From positions 1 to 64,000 of the forward strand of contig JAEWQP010000003.1 in assembly GCA_023399155.1 (NCBI GenBank): 64,000 nucleotides of DNA. Reading direction: 5' to 3'. Origin of the DNA: Verrucomicrobiota bacterium (GTDB lineage Bacteria > Verrucomicrobiota > Verrucomicrobiia > Opitutales > Opitutaceae). Shown piece after piece: positions 44,701 through 53,275 of the stretch. The first letter of the stretch is position 1; each line of letters opens with the position of its first letter. The position numbers and the translations under genes were made by a program. The notes beneath the pieces are model-generated. The model searched no databases. It was not told where the DNA came from and saw nothing but the letters and a program-made list of their open reading frames with translations.

Positions 44701-46005
44701 TCAGGTTTCCGTTTCCGTGCCGGCGCGTCCGGTCTGCGCAGCTGTGGCAGGCGGATCTCCCGCCGCGCCGCCGGAGGTCTCCGCCACAAACGCGGCCACC
44801 GCACGCGCGAGCGCTTCTCGCGACTCGAGCGCGGTGGTCGATCCATCTGCGCGCCAGAGCGTGGCCGGGAAACGCCCCGTGCCCGCCTCCATGGCCTCGA
44901 GGTCGTTGTGGACCACGGCATCGGCGTGCGAGTGCTCGAAGAGCGCCCGCACCGCCTCGCCCGCGGTCAGGGCGGTGGCCCCACGCGTGAGCTTGAAGGC
45001 GATCACCCGCAAGTGCGGCTTGCCGCTCCAGGCACGCAACTGGTCCACCAGCTTCGGGTTGGCGGTGAGCTTCACGGAGAGTTCCTGGCCGCTCGCGAGC
45101 TTCGCGGCCCCGGACTCGACCCGCTTTCCATTCACGGTCACGCCGCCCACGGAGTAATCGCTCACGGCCGCCGCGTGGACGACCGCGTCGAAGGCGCCGT
45201 CCGCCAGCAACCGCCTGAGCGAGGCCCTGAGATCGGCGAAGGTCACGAACGTCTGCTCCTCCACACCGGGGCCCGCCGCCACCGCACGATGTGCGCGCAG
45301 CAGCGTGACTGAATGACCTTCGCGCTGCAGATGCCCGGCGATGATCGCACCGGTCCGGCCGGTGCTGAAGTTGGTGATCGTCCGGACGCCGTCGATCGGC
45401 TCCTCCGTGCCGCCAGCCGTGACCAGCACGCGCCGGCGCGCTCCGCGCGGCGGGATCGCGGCGTCCCCGCCCACCACATCGCGGATCGCGGCGAGGATCT
45501 CCTCCGGCTCGACCATGCGGCCCTCGCCCTCGTCTCCGCAGGCGAGTCGACCCCGCGCCACCGGCAGGATGCGCACGCCCCAGCGCCGCAGGGTCTCGAT
45601 CCCGGAACGCGTGGCGGGATGGGCCCACATCGCGGGGTTCATCGCGGGCGCGAGCAGGCAGGGCTTGCGCCAGTCGTGCGCGAGAAACAGCGCGCCGACG
45701 AGATCGTCGGCCATGCCGGCGGCGAGGCGGTTAATTGTATTCGCCGTGGCAGGACAGATTACGACCAGGTCGGCCCATTTCACGAGATTGATGTGGTCCA
45801 TCGCGGTGCCGGAGTCCCACATCCCGCTTCGCACCGGCCGGCCGGTCATGCCCTCGAGCGTCGCCGGGCCGATGAATTGCAGCGCGGAGGCGGTGGCGAT
45901 CGCCTGGACCTCATGCCCCTCCTGCACGAGGCGCGAGATCACACCGCAGGCCTTCCACGCGGCGATGGAGCCGGTGAGTTCAAACAGGATCTTTGCAGCG
46001 CACAT
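44701..46005 (-). CDS. coaBC: Bifunctional phosphopantothenoylcysteine decarboxylase/synthetase
   Basis: CoaBC joins cysteine to 4'-phosphopantothenate and decarboxylates the product. From ATG 46005 it has 434 residues. The N-terminal flavoprotein (CoaC) domain has GSIAAWKACGVISRL, the PAMNPAMW active-site motif and RLACGDEGEGRM. The C-terminal CoaB domain starts near residue 190 with RRVLVTAGGTEEPIDGVRTI and TNFSTGRTGA. The start overlaps the end of panC by 26 bp. Confidence 0.94.
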   Translation of the reverse strand: MCAAKILFELTGSIAAWKACGVISRLVQEGHEVQAIATASALQFIGPATLEGMTGRPVRSGMWDSGTAMDHINLVKWADLVVICPATANTINRLAAGMADDLVGALFLAHDWRKPCLLAPAMNPAMWAHPATRSGIETLRRWGVRILPVARGRLACGDEGEGRMVEPEEILAAIRDVVGGDAAIPPRGARRRVLVTAGGTEEPIDGVRTITNFSTGRTGAIIAGHLQREGHSVTLLRAHRAVAAGPGVEEQTFVTFADLRASLRRLLADGAFDAVVHAAAVSDYSVGGVTVNGKRVESGAAKLASGQELSVKLTANPKLVDQLRAWSGKPHLRVIAFKLTRGATALTAGEAVRALFEHSHADAVVHNDLEAMEAGTGRFPATLWRADGSTTALESREALARAVAAFVAETSGGAAGDPPATAAQTGRAGTETET

Positions 46006-46753
46006 TGTCGATGAGGCGGATGCCGTCGAGACGGACGGCGCCGAGGCGCCAGTGTTCGTAGTGTTCGATGTAGTCGACGCCGAGGCCCGCGGCCTCGAGC
46101 CGGCGCTTTGCCGCGGCCGGATCGGACTCCTCGCGCAGGACGCGGCCAAACTCCGGCGCCCGCGCGCGTCCGGCCGGGGTGAGCAGCGCGTTGCGCGAAC
46201 TCAGCGCCAGCCCGTCGTCCGCGCGCACGGTCTCGCAGGCGACGATCGTGGTCGGGATGAAGAACGCCTCCGCCATGCCCTGGATGAGCAGCAGTTGCTG
46301 GAGGTCCTTCTCCCCGAAATAGGCGCGATCGGCCCGGACCAGAAGCAGGAGCTTGAGCACGACGGTAAGCACCCCGTCGAAATGCCCGGGGCGGTGCGCC
46401 CCCTCCATGAGCGTGCTCAACCGGTCCTCGGACACGCGATAGTGGTACTCGTCCGGATACATCATCGCGTGCGTCGGGGCGAAGATAGCGTCGACTCCGG
46501 CGCGCCGGGCCAGGGCGATGTCCGCCTCCCACGTGCGCGGGTACTTGTCGAGATCGCGCGGGTCGTTGAACTGCGTCGGGTTGACGAAGATGCTCAGGAC
46601 GACGAGGTCATTCGCGGCGCGCGCGCGCTCCAGCAGGGACGCATGTCCCGCGTGGAGCGCGCCCATGGTGGGCACGAAACCGACGGTCTTGCCGTGGAAG
46701 ATGTCGGAGCCCCGAAGCTCCTGCCACTCGGCGACGGTATGGACGATGGTCAT
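45980..46753 (-). CDS. panC: Pantothenate synthetase
   Basis: PanC joins pantoate and beta-alanine using ATP. The 257-residue product (ATG 46753) shows VPTMGALHAGHASLL, the HIGH-like nucleotide site and NPTQFNDPRDLDKYPRT, plus GEKDLQQLLLI and SSRNALL near the end. It is a little shorter than the usual 280. Its start shares one base with the panB stop (TGATG), and its end overlaps coaBC by 26 bp. Confidence 0.95.
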   Translation of the reverse strand: MTIVHTVAEWQELRGSDIFHGKTVGFVPTMGALHAGHASLLERARAANDLVVLSIFVNPTQFNDPRDLDKYPRTWEADIALARRAGVDAIFAPTHAMMYPDEYHYRVSEDRLSTLMEGAHRPGHFDGVLTVVLKLLLLVRADRAYFGEKDLQQLLLIQGMAEAFFIPTTIVACETVRADDGLALSSRNALLTPAGRARAPEFGRVLREESDPAAAKRRLEAAGLGVDYIEHYEHWRLGAVRLDGIRLIDNVRCKDPV

Positions 46754-47544
46754 CAGCAAAGAATCTCCTCGCGCGCCGGGAAGCGCGCGGCCCGGACGTC
46801 GGCCACGTAGCGTTCGAGCGCCTCGCGCACGATCTCGTGTCCCTCGATGTAGCGCCGGGCGAAGCGCGGGCGGAAGTCGGCCTGCAGCCCGAGCAGATCG
46901 TGGAGGACGAGCACCTGCCCCGAGGTCTGGACGCCGGACCCGATGCCGATCGTCGGGATCGAGAGCGCGGCGGTCACATCCCCGGCGAGCTGCGCGGGCA
47001 CGCACTCGAGAACGAGACCGAAGGCGCCGAGTTCCTCGAGCCGGCGGGCGTCGGCCGCGATGCGCCCGGCCGCCTCCGCGGACCGTCCCTGCACGCGGTA
47101 TCCACCCAGTTGATGCACAAATTGCGGGGTCAGGCCGAGATGGCCCATGACCGGGATGCCGCTGCCGACGAGATGGGCCACGACATCCTCGTGGCCGGCC
47201 AGTCCCTCGAGTTTGACGGCGGACGCCCCTGCGCGCATGAGCGCTCCGGCGGTGTCGACGGCAGCCGCCGGGCCGCGCCGGAAGGTCAGGAACGGCATGT
47301 CCGCCACGACGAACAAGTCCGGGGCCCCGCGCCGGACGGCGGCGGTGTGCGCGACCATCATCTCGAGGGTCGCGTGCAGCGTATCGGGAAATCCGTGCAC
47401 CACCATGGCGGCGCTGTCGCCGACGAGCAGGCAGTCGACACCCGCGGCGGCAGCGAGGCGCGCCGACCAGGCATCGTAGCTGGTCACCATCGTGATCGGG
47501 GAGGCCTCGCGCCGGGCGCGGGCAAAGTCGAGAACGCCTTTCAT
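46753..47544 (-). CDS. panB: Ketopantoate hydroxymethyltransferase
   Basis: PanB makes ketopantoate from 2-oxoisovalerate and methylene-tetrahydrofolate. The 263-residue product carries MVTSYDAWSARLA, LLVGDSAAMVVHG, the GIPVMGHLGLTPQ loop and GSGVQTSGQVLVLHDLLG. It is the first gene of the operon panB-panC-coaBC-coaX-panD. An inverted repeat lies directly upstream of the start (47550-47586). Confidence 0.95.
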   Translation of the reverse strand: MKGVLDFARARREASPITMVTSYDAWSARLAAAAGVDCLLVGDSAAMVVHGFPDTLHATLEMMVAHTAAVRRGAPDLFVVADMPFLTFRRGPAAAVDTAGALMRAGASAVKLEGLAGHEDVVAHLVGSGIPVMGHLGLTPQFVHQLGGYRVQGRSAEAAGRIAADARRLEELGAFGLVLECVPAQLAGDVTAALSIPTIGIGSGVQTSGQVLVLHDLLGLQADFRPRFARRYIEGHEIVREALERYVADVRAARFPAREEILC

Positions 47545-47549
47545 GGCCG

Positions 47550-47586
47550 GTTCATGCGTTTTCCTTGCACGGAAAACCGGATGAAC
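47550..47586. promoter_or_regulatory. Inverted repeat before the pan/coa operon
   Basis: GTTCATGCGTTTTCC and GGAAAACCGGATGAAC are near-exact inverse copies with a 6-bp loop. It begins 5 bp upstream of the panB start, so as RNA it would lie at the ribosome-binding region, or as DNA serve as an operator. The rest of the 402-bp gap up to 47946 contains no gene that I can support. Confidence 0.5.
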
Positions 47587-47958
47587 GGCGCCAGGCGCGG
47601 GACGTGGGTGCTTGTCGCATGGATCAAGTCCTCGGAGTCCGAGAAGAAGAGCTGTGGTTGAGATGTACCGGTCGCGAGCGAGTTCGCGCCAGTGCCGCTA
47701 AGGGTGCCGAGGCGCGGCCGGCACGCAAATGCTTTTGTGCGAAGCCCTCCGGTGGGCGCGAACCGTCCCGGCGGCCGGCAAAGACCCCGGCGAAGGCGCG
47801 GCCCGATGCCCCCGGCATGGGGCGCGGCTCCGAAGTGCATGGATTAGAGGTACTATCGGGAAAACCACGACGGCGCACATCGGATACCGCCCGTTTGTGG
47901 TCCGGCCGCCGCTAATCCACTGGAGCAGCCGGTCTTGTAGACTAGCGTGCTCCCATCG

Positions 47959-48429
47959 ATGACCGCGGCTTTCGAAGAGACGATTGATGGCGCCAACCTG
48001 CTCCGGCCCCCGCCGGACGAACGGCACGAGCGCATTTGCCAGCGCCTGCATGCCCAGGTGCTCGCGCATCTCTCGCCCAATTCCACACTCGAGTTGCTCC
48101 CGTCGCGCTCGCTGGTGGAGGTCAATACGCGCAACGCGCTGCGTCCCGATCTCGCCATCATGCACCGGGGTGCGAACCGGCTCTGGCTCGCCGCGGAGAT
48201 CATCACACCGCACGACCACCGGATCGACACGGTGAGCAAGAAGATGATCTACCACGAGGTGTGCATCCCGCGCCTGTGGATCGTCGACCCGCGCTACAAC
48301 AACGTCGAGGTCTACCGCCATCGCACGTTCGGGCTGCGTCTGGAAGAAATCCTCGCCGACTACGACATGTTGCGAGAACCGCATCTGACCGGCCTCGCGA
48401 TCCAGCTCGCGGGCCTGTTCACGCGCTGA
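47959..48429 (+). CDS. Uma2-family (DUF820) nuclease-fold protein
   Basis: The 156-residue product (ATG 47959; GTG 47947 also possible) has a PD-(D/E)xK-like core: RPDLAIMHRG, AAEIITPHDHRIDTVSKKM, then YHEVCIPRLWIVDP. The Glu and Lys of the core are present. Uma2 proteins resemble restriction endonucleases but their natural role is unknown. In many bacteria they occur as multiple lone copies. It is not linked to a methylase or toxin partner here. Confidence 0.8.
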   Translation: MTAAFEETIDGANLLRPPPDERHERICQRLHAQVLAHLSPNSTLELLPSRSLVEVNTRNALRPDLAIMHRGANRLWLAAEIITPHDHRIDTVSKKMIYHEVCIPRLWIVDPRYNNVEVYRHRTFGLRLEEILADYDMLREPHLTGLAIQLAGLFTR

Positions 48430-48480
48430 CCGGCAGTCGCCCGCGGGGCGATCGCAAGGCGTGGGGCGGATGCGGACGGG

Positions 48481-48780
48481 TCACCGATTACTGCCGAGCA
48501 AGGTGGCCACGATGCTTGCACGTTCCTCGGCCAGGTCCCCACTCGCCGGCGGTCGCTGCGCGCGCGCATACCAGTAGTGGGCATTGCCTCCGTCGCCCTC
48601 CACCCGGTGAAGGTGCGCATGAACCCACGCGCCCTCGCGGCTCTCGTCTTCCTGCGCGACCCGATGGGCCTCGTCCCACGAACCCTTCGCGAGCCACCAA
48701 AGCGCCTGCAGCGCCGGCGCGATCCCGGCCGGCGGTTGCGACCCCTCGTGCACACTGGAGTTGAACTCAGCCGGTGTCAT
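48481..48780 (-). CDS. Conserved hypothetical small protein
   Basis: The 99-residue frame from ATG 48780 resembles a widely distributed uncharacterised family with a Trp-Asp-x-Ala-His region (KGSWDEAHRVAQEDES) and AWVHAHLHRVEGDGGNAHYW. It looks like two helix-turn-helix hairpins of the TPR type. A longer frame to 49710 is antisense to nadC and is rejected. It diverges from nadC (24 bp apart). Function unknown. Confidence 0.75.
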   Translation of the reverse strand: MTPAEFNSSVHEGSQPPAGIAPALQALWWLAKGSWDEAHRVAQEDESREGAWVHAHLHRVEGDGGNAHYWYARAQRPPASGDLAEERASIVATLLGSNR

Positions 48781-48804
48781 GGTGAACCTCCGACACTCTC
48801 GCCC

Positions 48805-49746
48805 ATGTCCCGTACGACGCAACCCCGCATCACCCCCGAGTCGCTCTGCCAGCGACTCACCTGGGCCGACCTCGACACCGAGGCGCTGCGTACGCTGATC
48901 CTGCTCGCACGCGCCGAGGACCTCGGCGGCTGGGGCTTGCGCCGCTCGCGCCGACCGCGACGAGCCGGCGATGTCACGACCTCGGCGGTCGTCGGTCGCG
49001 CGCGCGGTCGCGCCGTCCTGCGCGCCCGGCGTGCGATGGTCGTCTGTGGACTGCCGCTCGCGCAGCTCGTGCTGCAGGAATACGGCGGCCGCACACGTCT
49101 GGAGCCGCGCGTCGAGGATGGGAGCGCAGTCGCGGCCGGCACGGCGCTCGCCGAGATCGAGGGATCCTCCGCGCAACTCCTGGAGGCGGAGCGCGTGCTG
49201 CTGAATTTCCTGCAGCGGCTGAGTGGCATCGCCACCCACACGGCGGATCACGTGCGCGCGCTGGGCCGGTCCCGCACGCGCCTGCTCGACACCCGCAAGA
49301 CGACGCCAGGCTACCGCATGTTGGAAAAGTACGCGGTCGCCTGCGGGGGCGCCTGGAATCACCGCCTCGGCCTCTTCGATCGTGTGATGATCAAGGACAA
49401 CCATCTCGCCGCGACAGGCGCGACCCGGGGCGCCCGTCTCGCCGCTGCCGTCCGGACGGCGCGCGCCGCCACCTCGAGGTTGCCCGTCGAGGTGGAGGTG
49501 GACGCGCTCGATCAGATCGAGCCGGTCGTCGCGGCCGGCGCAGACATCGTGCTGCTCGACAACTTCACGCCCGCGCAGCTGCGCCGCGGCGTCGCGCTCG
49601 TCGGAGGGCGCGCCTGCACGGAGGCCAGCGGTGGCATCACGAAGCAATCCCTGCCGCGGCTGGGACGACTTGGCCTCGATTTTATCTCCAGCGGGGCGCT
49701 CGTTCATCAAAGCACCTGGGTGGATATCGGGCTGGACTGGCTCTGA
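48805..49746 (+). CDS. nadC: Nicotinate-nucleotide pyrophosphorylase
   Basis: NadC makes nicotinate mononucleotide from quinolinate in de novo NAD synthesis. The 313-residue product (ATG 48805) has AEDLGGWG, LDTRKTTPGYRMLEKYAV, KDNHLAATG and VEVEVDALDQI, with all the residues that bind quinolinate (Arg, His, Lys clusters). The N-terminal 30 residues extend beyond many homologues. birA starts 7 bp later, so they form an operon. Confidence 0.93.
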   Translation: MSRTTQPRITPESLCQRLTWADLDTEALRTLILLARAEDLGGWGLRRSRRPRRAGDVTTSAVVGRARGRAVLRARRAMVVCGLPLAQLVLQEYGGRTRLEPRVEDGSAVAAGTALAEIEGSSAQLLEAERVLLNFLQRLSGIATHTADHVRALGRSRTRLLDTRKTTPGYRMLEKYAVACGGAWNHRLGLFDRVMIKDNHLAATGATRGARLAAAVRTARAATSRLPVEVEVDALDQIEPVVAAGADIVLLDNFTPAQLRRGVALVGGRACTEASGGITKQSLPRLGRLGLDFISSGALVHQSTWVDIGLDWL

Positions 49747-49753
49747 TCACCTC

Positions 49754-50764
49754 GTGACCCAACACGCTCCCAAACTCCCGCCTGAAGTCGTCATCGTGCG
49801 CGAACTGCTCGCGGCGGGCGACGGCTATGTCTCCGGCAGCGCCCTGGCCGGGATGCTCGGCATGTCGCGGGTCGCGATCTGGGCGCACATGGAAAAACTT
49901 CGCCTCCTCGGCTACGAAGTGGAGGCCGTGCGGCGCCGCGGGTATCGGCTCCTCAAGCGCCCCGATGGACTCGACGAGACCCAGCTCCGCGCCTCGCTGG
50001 CCGCACTGCCCCGACCGCTCGCCCTTTCGTTTCACCGGTCGGTCGACAGCACAAACAGCGAGGCCGAGCGTCAGCTCGCCTCCGGCGCCGAGACCCCGCT
50101 GGTCGTGGTCGCGCGCGCGCAGGAGCGCGGCCGCGGCCGCCTGGGTCGCCGGTGGATCAGCGGCGACCATGGCAATCTCTACATCTCCTTCGCCTTCCGG
50201 CCCGACCTGAGGCCGTCGCGCATGCAGGACTTCACGCTCTGGATGGGCGTGAACGTCTGCGACGCGCTGGCCAACACCTGCCGCATCGACGCCGCGGTGA
50301 AGTGGCCCAACGACATCTACCACGGCGGTCGCAAGCTCGGCGGCATGCTCACCGAGGCGCGTATCGATGCCGACCATACACGAGACGTCATCTTCGGCCT
50401 CGGGCTGAACATCAACAGCCATCGCCACCACTGGCCCGACGACATCGCGCCGCGGACGACCTCCGTCGCGGAGGCGCTGGGCCATTCGGCGGACCTCAAC
50501 CGCGTGGCCGCAGCGATCATCACGCGCGTGATGAAGGCGTTCGACACCTTCGTGGCGGACGAATACCGCGAAGGCTTCGGTGCCCTCTGGGAGCGGCTCG
50601 ATTACCTTCGGGGCCGCCGCATCGCCGTGCTCTTTGGACAGGAACGTGTGGAAGGCGTGGCGGAGGGGATCGATACGACGGGTGCGCTTCGGCTTCGCGA
50701 CGACGCCGGCCGGCTCCATCGCTGCCTCGCCGGCGATGTGACGATCGAGAAACCTCCCGCGTAG
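49754..50764 (+). CDS. birA: Biotin-protein ligase and biotin operon repressor type BirA
   Basis: With a GTG start at 49754 the product has 336 residues. An N-terminal winged helix (VSGSALAGMLGMSRVAIWAH) marks the group II repressor type. The catalytic domain has the biotinyl-AMP loop GRGRLGRRW, KWPNDIYHGGRKLGGMLTEA and the C-terminal SH3-like part. It biotinylates acetyl-CoA carboxylase and may repress biotin genes. GTG is the only start that fits both the spacing to nadC and homology. Confidence 0.9.
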   Translation: MTQHAPKLPPEVVIVRELLAAGDGYVSGSALAGMLGMSRVAIWAHMEKLRLLGYEVEAVRRRGYRLLKRPDGLDETQLRASLAALPRPLALSFHRSVDSTNSEAERQLASGAETPLVVVARAQERGRGRLGRRWISGDHGNLYISFAFRPDLRPSRMQDFTLWMGVNVCDALANTCRIDAAVKWPNDIYHGGRKLGGMLTEARIDADHTRDVIFGLGLNINSHRHHWPDDIAPRTTSVAEALGHSADLNRVAAAIITRVMKAFDTFVADEYREGFGALWERLDYLRGRRIAVLFGQERVEGVAEGIDTTGALRLRDDAGRLHRCLAGDVTIEKPPA

Positions 50765-50867
50765 CTGCCGTCGCTATCCGACTGCGGGGCGGCTTTGGGT
50801 GTGGTCCCCACCCCTCCTGTCCGACGCTCACCGCGCAGCGGAAAGTGCCGCGCAGCGAAGTCAGCTG

Positions 50868-51671
50868 CTAGTCGCGGCGCACACCTGCCACCAGATCGGC
50901 CGCGGTGGTGCGCAGCGACGTGGTGATCGCGTCGGGCTTGCCAAGGTTGTTCCGAATGCAATTCACCAGGGCACTGCCGACCACCACGGCATCGGCCCCG
51001 GCTGCGACCTCGTGGACCTGCTCGCGCCGCGAAATCCCGAAGCCGACGGCCACCGGCAGCGGCGTGGCGGCCTTGATGCGCGCGACCCTCTCGCCGATGT
51101 TCGCAGCCAGGGCCTCGCGCACCCCCGTCACGCCTTCGCGCGAGACGTAGTAGATGAAGCCGCTGGCGGCGCTCGCGATCTTCGCCAGCCGGGCGGGCGA
51201 GGTGGTCGGCGCCACGATGAAGATGTTCTTCAGGCCGTGCTGCCGGCTGACCTCGATCAATTCGTCCGCCTCCTCCGGAGGCAAATCGAGTGTGAGCATG
51301 CCGTCCACCCCGGCCTCGGCGGCACGGCGCACGTAGTCGGTCATGCCATTGGAGAAAACCAGGTTATAGTAGGTGTAGAAGACGATCGGCTTCTGCGAAA
51401 ACGCCCGCACCGCGCGAACGAGTTCGAACACGTTCTCCATCGTCATGCCGCTCTCGAGTGCACGCTGTGCCGCCAGCTGGTTGGTCAGTCCGTCCGCCAG
51501 CGGATCGGAGAACGGGACGCCGAGTTCGAGGATGTCCGTGCCGGCCTCGAGGACGGCACGGCAGCATGCGATCGACGTGGCGAGGTCGGGGTCGCCGGCG
51601 CACAGGTAGGACACGAAACAGGCGCGATTTTCGCGACGGGCGGCTTCAAAGGCGGCGGCGATGCGGTCCAT
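50868..51671 (-). CDS. trpA: Tryptophan synthase alpha chain
   Basis: TrpA cleaves indole-3-glycerol phosphate to indole, which is passed to TrpB. The 267-residue product (ATG 51671) has the two catalytic acids: Glu in DILELGVPFSDPLADG and the Asp in MLTLDLPPEEADEL, plus VGFGISRREQV and GSALV for phosphate binding. It stands alone without trpB. The sulfatase-like gene lies upstream on the same strand (69 bp away). Confidence 0.95.
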   Translation of the reverse strand: MDRIAAAFEAARRENRACFVSYLCAGDPDLATSIACCRAVLEAGTDILELGVPFSDPLADGLTNQLAAQRALESGMTMENVFELVRAVRAFSQKPIVFYTYYNLVFSNGMTDYVRRAAEAGVDGMLTLDLPPEEADELIEVSRQHGLKNIFIVAPTTSPARLAKIASAASGFIYYVSREGVTGVREALAANIGERVARIKAATPLPVAVGFGISRREQVHEVAAGADAVVVGSALVNCIRNNLGKPDAITTSLRTTAADLVAGVRRD

Positions 51672-51740
51672 GGAAGAGCCAGCAAAAACCACCGCCCGCG
51701 CGAGGGAAACAGAAAACGAGCCGGCGCACCGCTGCGCCCG

Positions 51741-52973
51741 TCACGATGCGGCCACTCCGCCGCGCGCCAGGATCGCCGCGCCCCGCGTCTGGCCCGCGAG
51801 GTTGTCCAGTTCCCAGGGATCGTGCTCCAGGTGGAAGACCAGCCAGGGTCGCACCGGGTCGTCGGCGTAGACGATCTTCCATCCATCACCGCGCCACCCC
51901 CGCCAGGCGCGATCACACTGGTGCGGCAGGCGCACGACACTCGGCATGGAGATCGCGACCGGCCCGCCCGTGGGGCTCCACTCCCCGCCACCGGCCCACG
52001 TCTCCGCCATCGCGGGCAATTGCACCAGGGACACCGGCCGGGGCTCAACGTGACCCGCCCCAGGCGCACACAGACGCAACGCGAGCAGCGGCACGCCAAC
52101 ACTCTCCTCATGGGGCCAGCCCTTCCGGAAACAGCCGTGCGCGCCGTGCATGTCCCCGTGTACCGAGAAAATAACGACACGCGTCTCGCGCCCGGTCGCG
52201 CCTGCCGCGACGCGGGCTCGCCCCACCAGTTCGCCGATGGCACGGTCCGTGGCCGTGATGTGAGCATGGTAACCCGCGAGTTCGCGCCGGGCCCGCGATT
52301 CGACCTCGCCTCCCCTCGGCACATTCGGTCCCAGCTGCAATTCGTCCGGATCGGGCCGCGGTGCCGGCGCCGGCGCATCGTAGGGCGGATGAGGCGGCTC
52401 GAGGCTCACCGCGGCAAACCAGGGCGTGTCGGCCGGCCGCGCCTCGATCCAGCCGGCGGCCCGGCCGCACACGATGTCGCTCTGGTAGCCGCGCATCTGC
52501 ACCGGCGACACGAGACGCGTGCCATGCAGGAAGGGATCATTGAGCAGAAAGCCGCCCTCGAAGCCTTCCCAGAAACCGAACCCGCCGCGTGACTCCGGCG
52601 GCACGACCATGCGCGCGTGCGTCTCGCCCACCAGGGGCGCGTCGGGATCACGGCGGGCGAGGTGCCACTTGCCGAACCAGGCCGTGCCATAACCTCGAGC
52701 GCCCAGGCGGTGGGCAATCGTCCGCGCATCCGGCCGCAGCGGATCGAAATAGTCCACCACGCCGTTCTCCGGACTGGTCGTCCCTGTCAACAAGGCCGCC
52801 CGTGCAAATGGCCCGAAAGGATGCGGCGTCACCGCCGCCGCGTAGACGGTCCCCTGGCTGGCCAGCCGGTCCAGCGCAGGTGTCCGCGCGTTGGGATCGC
52901 CGGCATACCCTGTGGCGCCCCGGCGCCACTGGGTGGCCATGATCCACAGGATGTTCGGGGCGTCGTGCAGCAC
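51741..52973 (-). CDS. Sulfatase-fold protein without the catalytic residues
   Basis: The 410-residue product has the arylsulfatase fold: PNILWIMATQW at the start, RAALLTGTTSPENGVVD, WFGKWHLARRDPDAP and the end EHDPWELDNLAGQ. The formylglycine position that should be Cys in CxPSR is Gly54 (FGPFARAALLTG). The N-terminal metal-binding Asp-Asp is replaced (ATQW), and the Asp-His-Gly of SDHGEM is SVHGDMHG. An active sulfatase is therefore unlikely. It may be a binding protein or a diverged phosphatase-superfamily member. No signal peptide is present. Confidence 0.75.
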   Translation of the reverse strand: MLHDAPNILWIMATQWRRGATGYAGDPNARTPALDRLASQGTVYAAAVTPHPFGPFARAALLTGTTSPENGVVDYFDPLRPDARTIAHRLGARGYGTAWFGKWHLARRDPDAPLVGETHARMVVPPESRGGFGFWEGFEGGFLLNDPFLHGTRLVSPVQMRGYQSDIVCGRAAGWIEARPADTPWFAAVSLEPPHPPYDAPAPAPRPDPDELQLGPNVPRGGEVESRARRELAGYHAHITATDRAIGELVGRARVAAGATGRETRVVIFSVHGDMHGAHGCFRKGWPHEESVGVPLLALRLCAPGAGHVEPRPVSLVQLPAMAETWAGGGEWSPTGGPVAISMPSVVRLPHQCDRAWRGWRGDGWKIVYADDPVRPWLVFHLEHDPWELDNLAGQTRGAAILARGGVAAS

Positions 52974-53168
52974 GCCTCCACTGTAGCCGCGCGCCCGTGC
53001 TTGTTGAGCGCATTCTTGAAGGGTGCGACTCGGGGGCGGGGCGGAATCACGGCCTGTACCCCCGAAACCAAGACACGCCGTCGCCGCCGCGCCGCGCTCG
53101 ACTAGGTTCCATCCAGCTCATCTCGGTTTTTTCAGAGCGTTGGCATTGGTCGAACCGGGGAATCCTCC

Positions 53169-53226
53169 TACTGTTTGGTGCAAAGGAAGCACCGCGACGG
53201 GTGCACAAATCCCAGAACAGTACCCC
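53169..53226. promoter_or_regulatory. Leader element with alternate hairpins before TonB receptor
   Basis: TACTGTT (53169) and AACAGTA (53216) form an outer inverted pair. Inside, GGTGC (53177-53181), GCACC (53189-53193) and GGTGC (53200-53204) allow two mutually exclusive hairpins. The 3' side has TCCCAGAACAGTACCCC, a near copy of 26176-26192. The element ends 50 bp before the receptor start. A regulatory RNA is possible. The gap from 52974 to 53275 contains no gene. Confidence 0.4.
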
Positions 53227-53275
53227 AGCCGTCCGCGGCTGAATGGATCGTTGATCCCAACCCGATAGTTCCTCC

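Noticed and set aside
43982..45628. 548-codon minus-strand frame over coaX and coaBC
   Set aside because: It is a different frame over two well-supported genes and is extremely Arg-rich.
47959..48429. Restriction-modification system around the Uma2-type protein
   Set aside because: There is no methyltransferase, specificity subunit or other defence gene nearby; Uma2 genes commonly occur alone.
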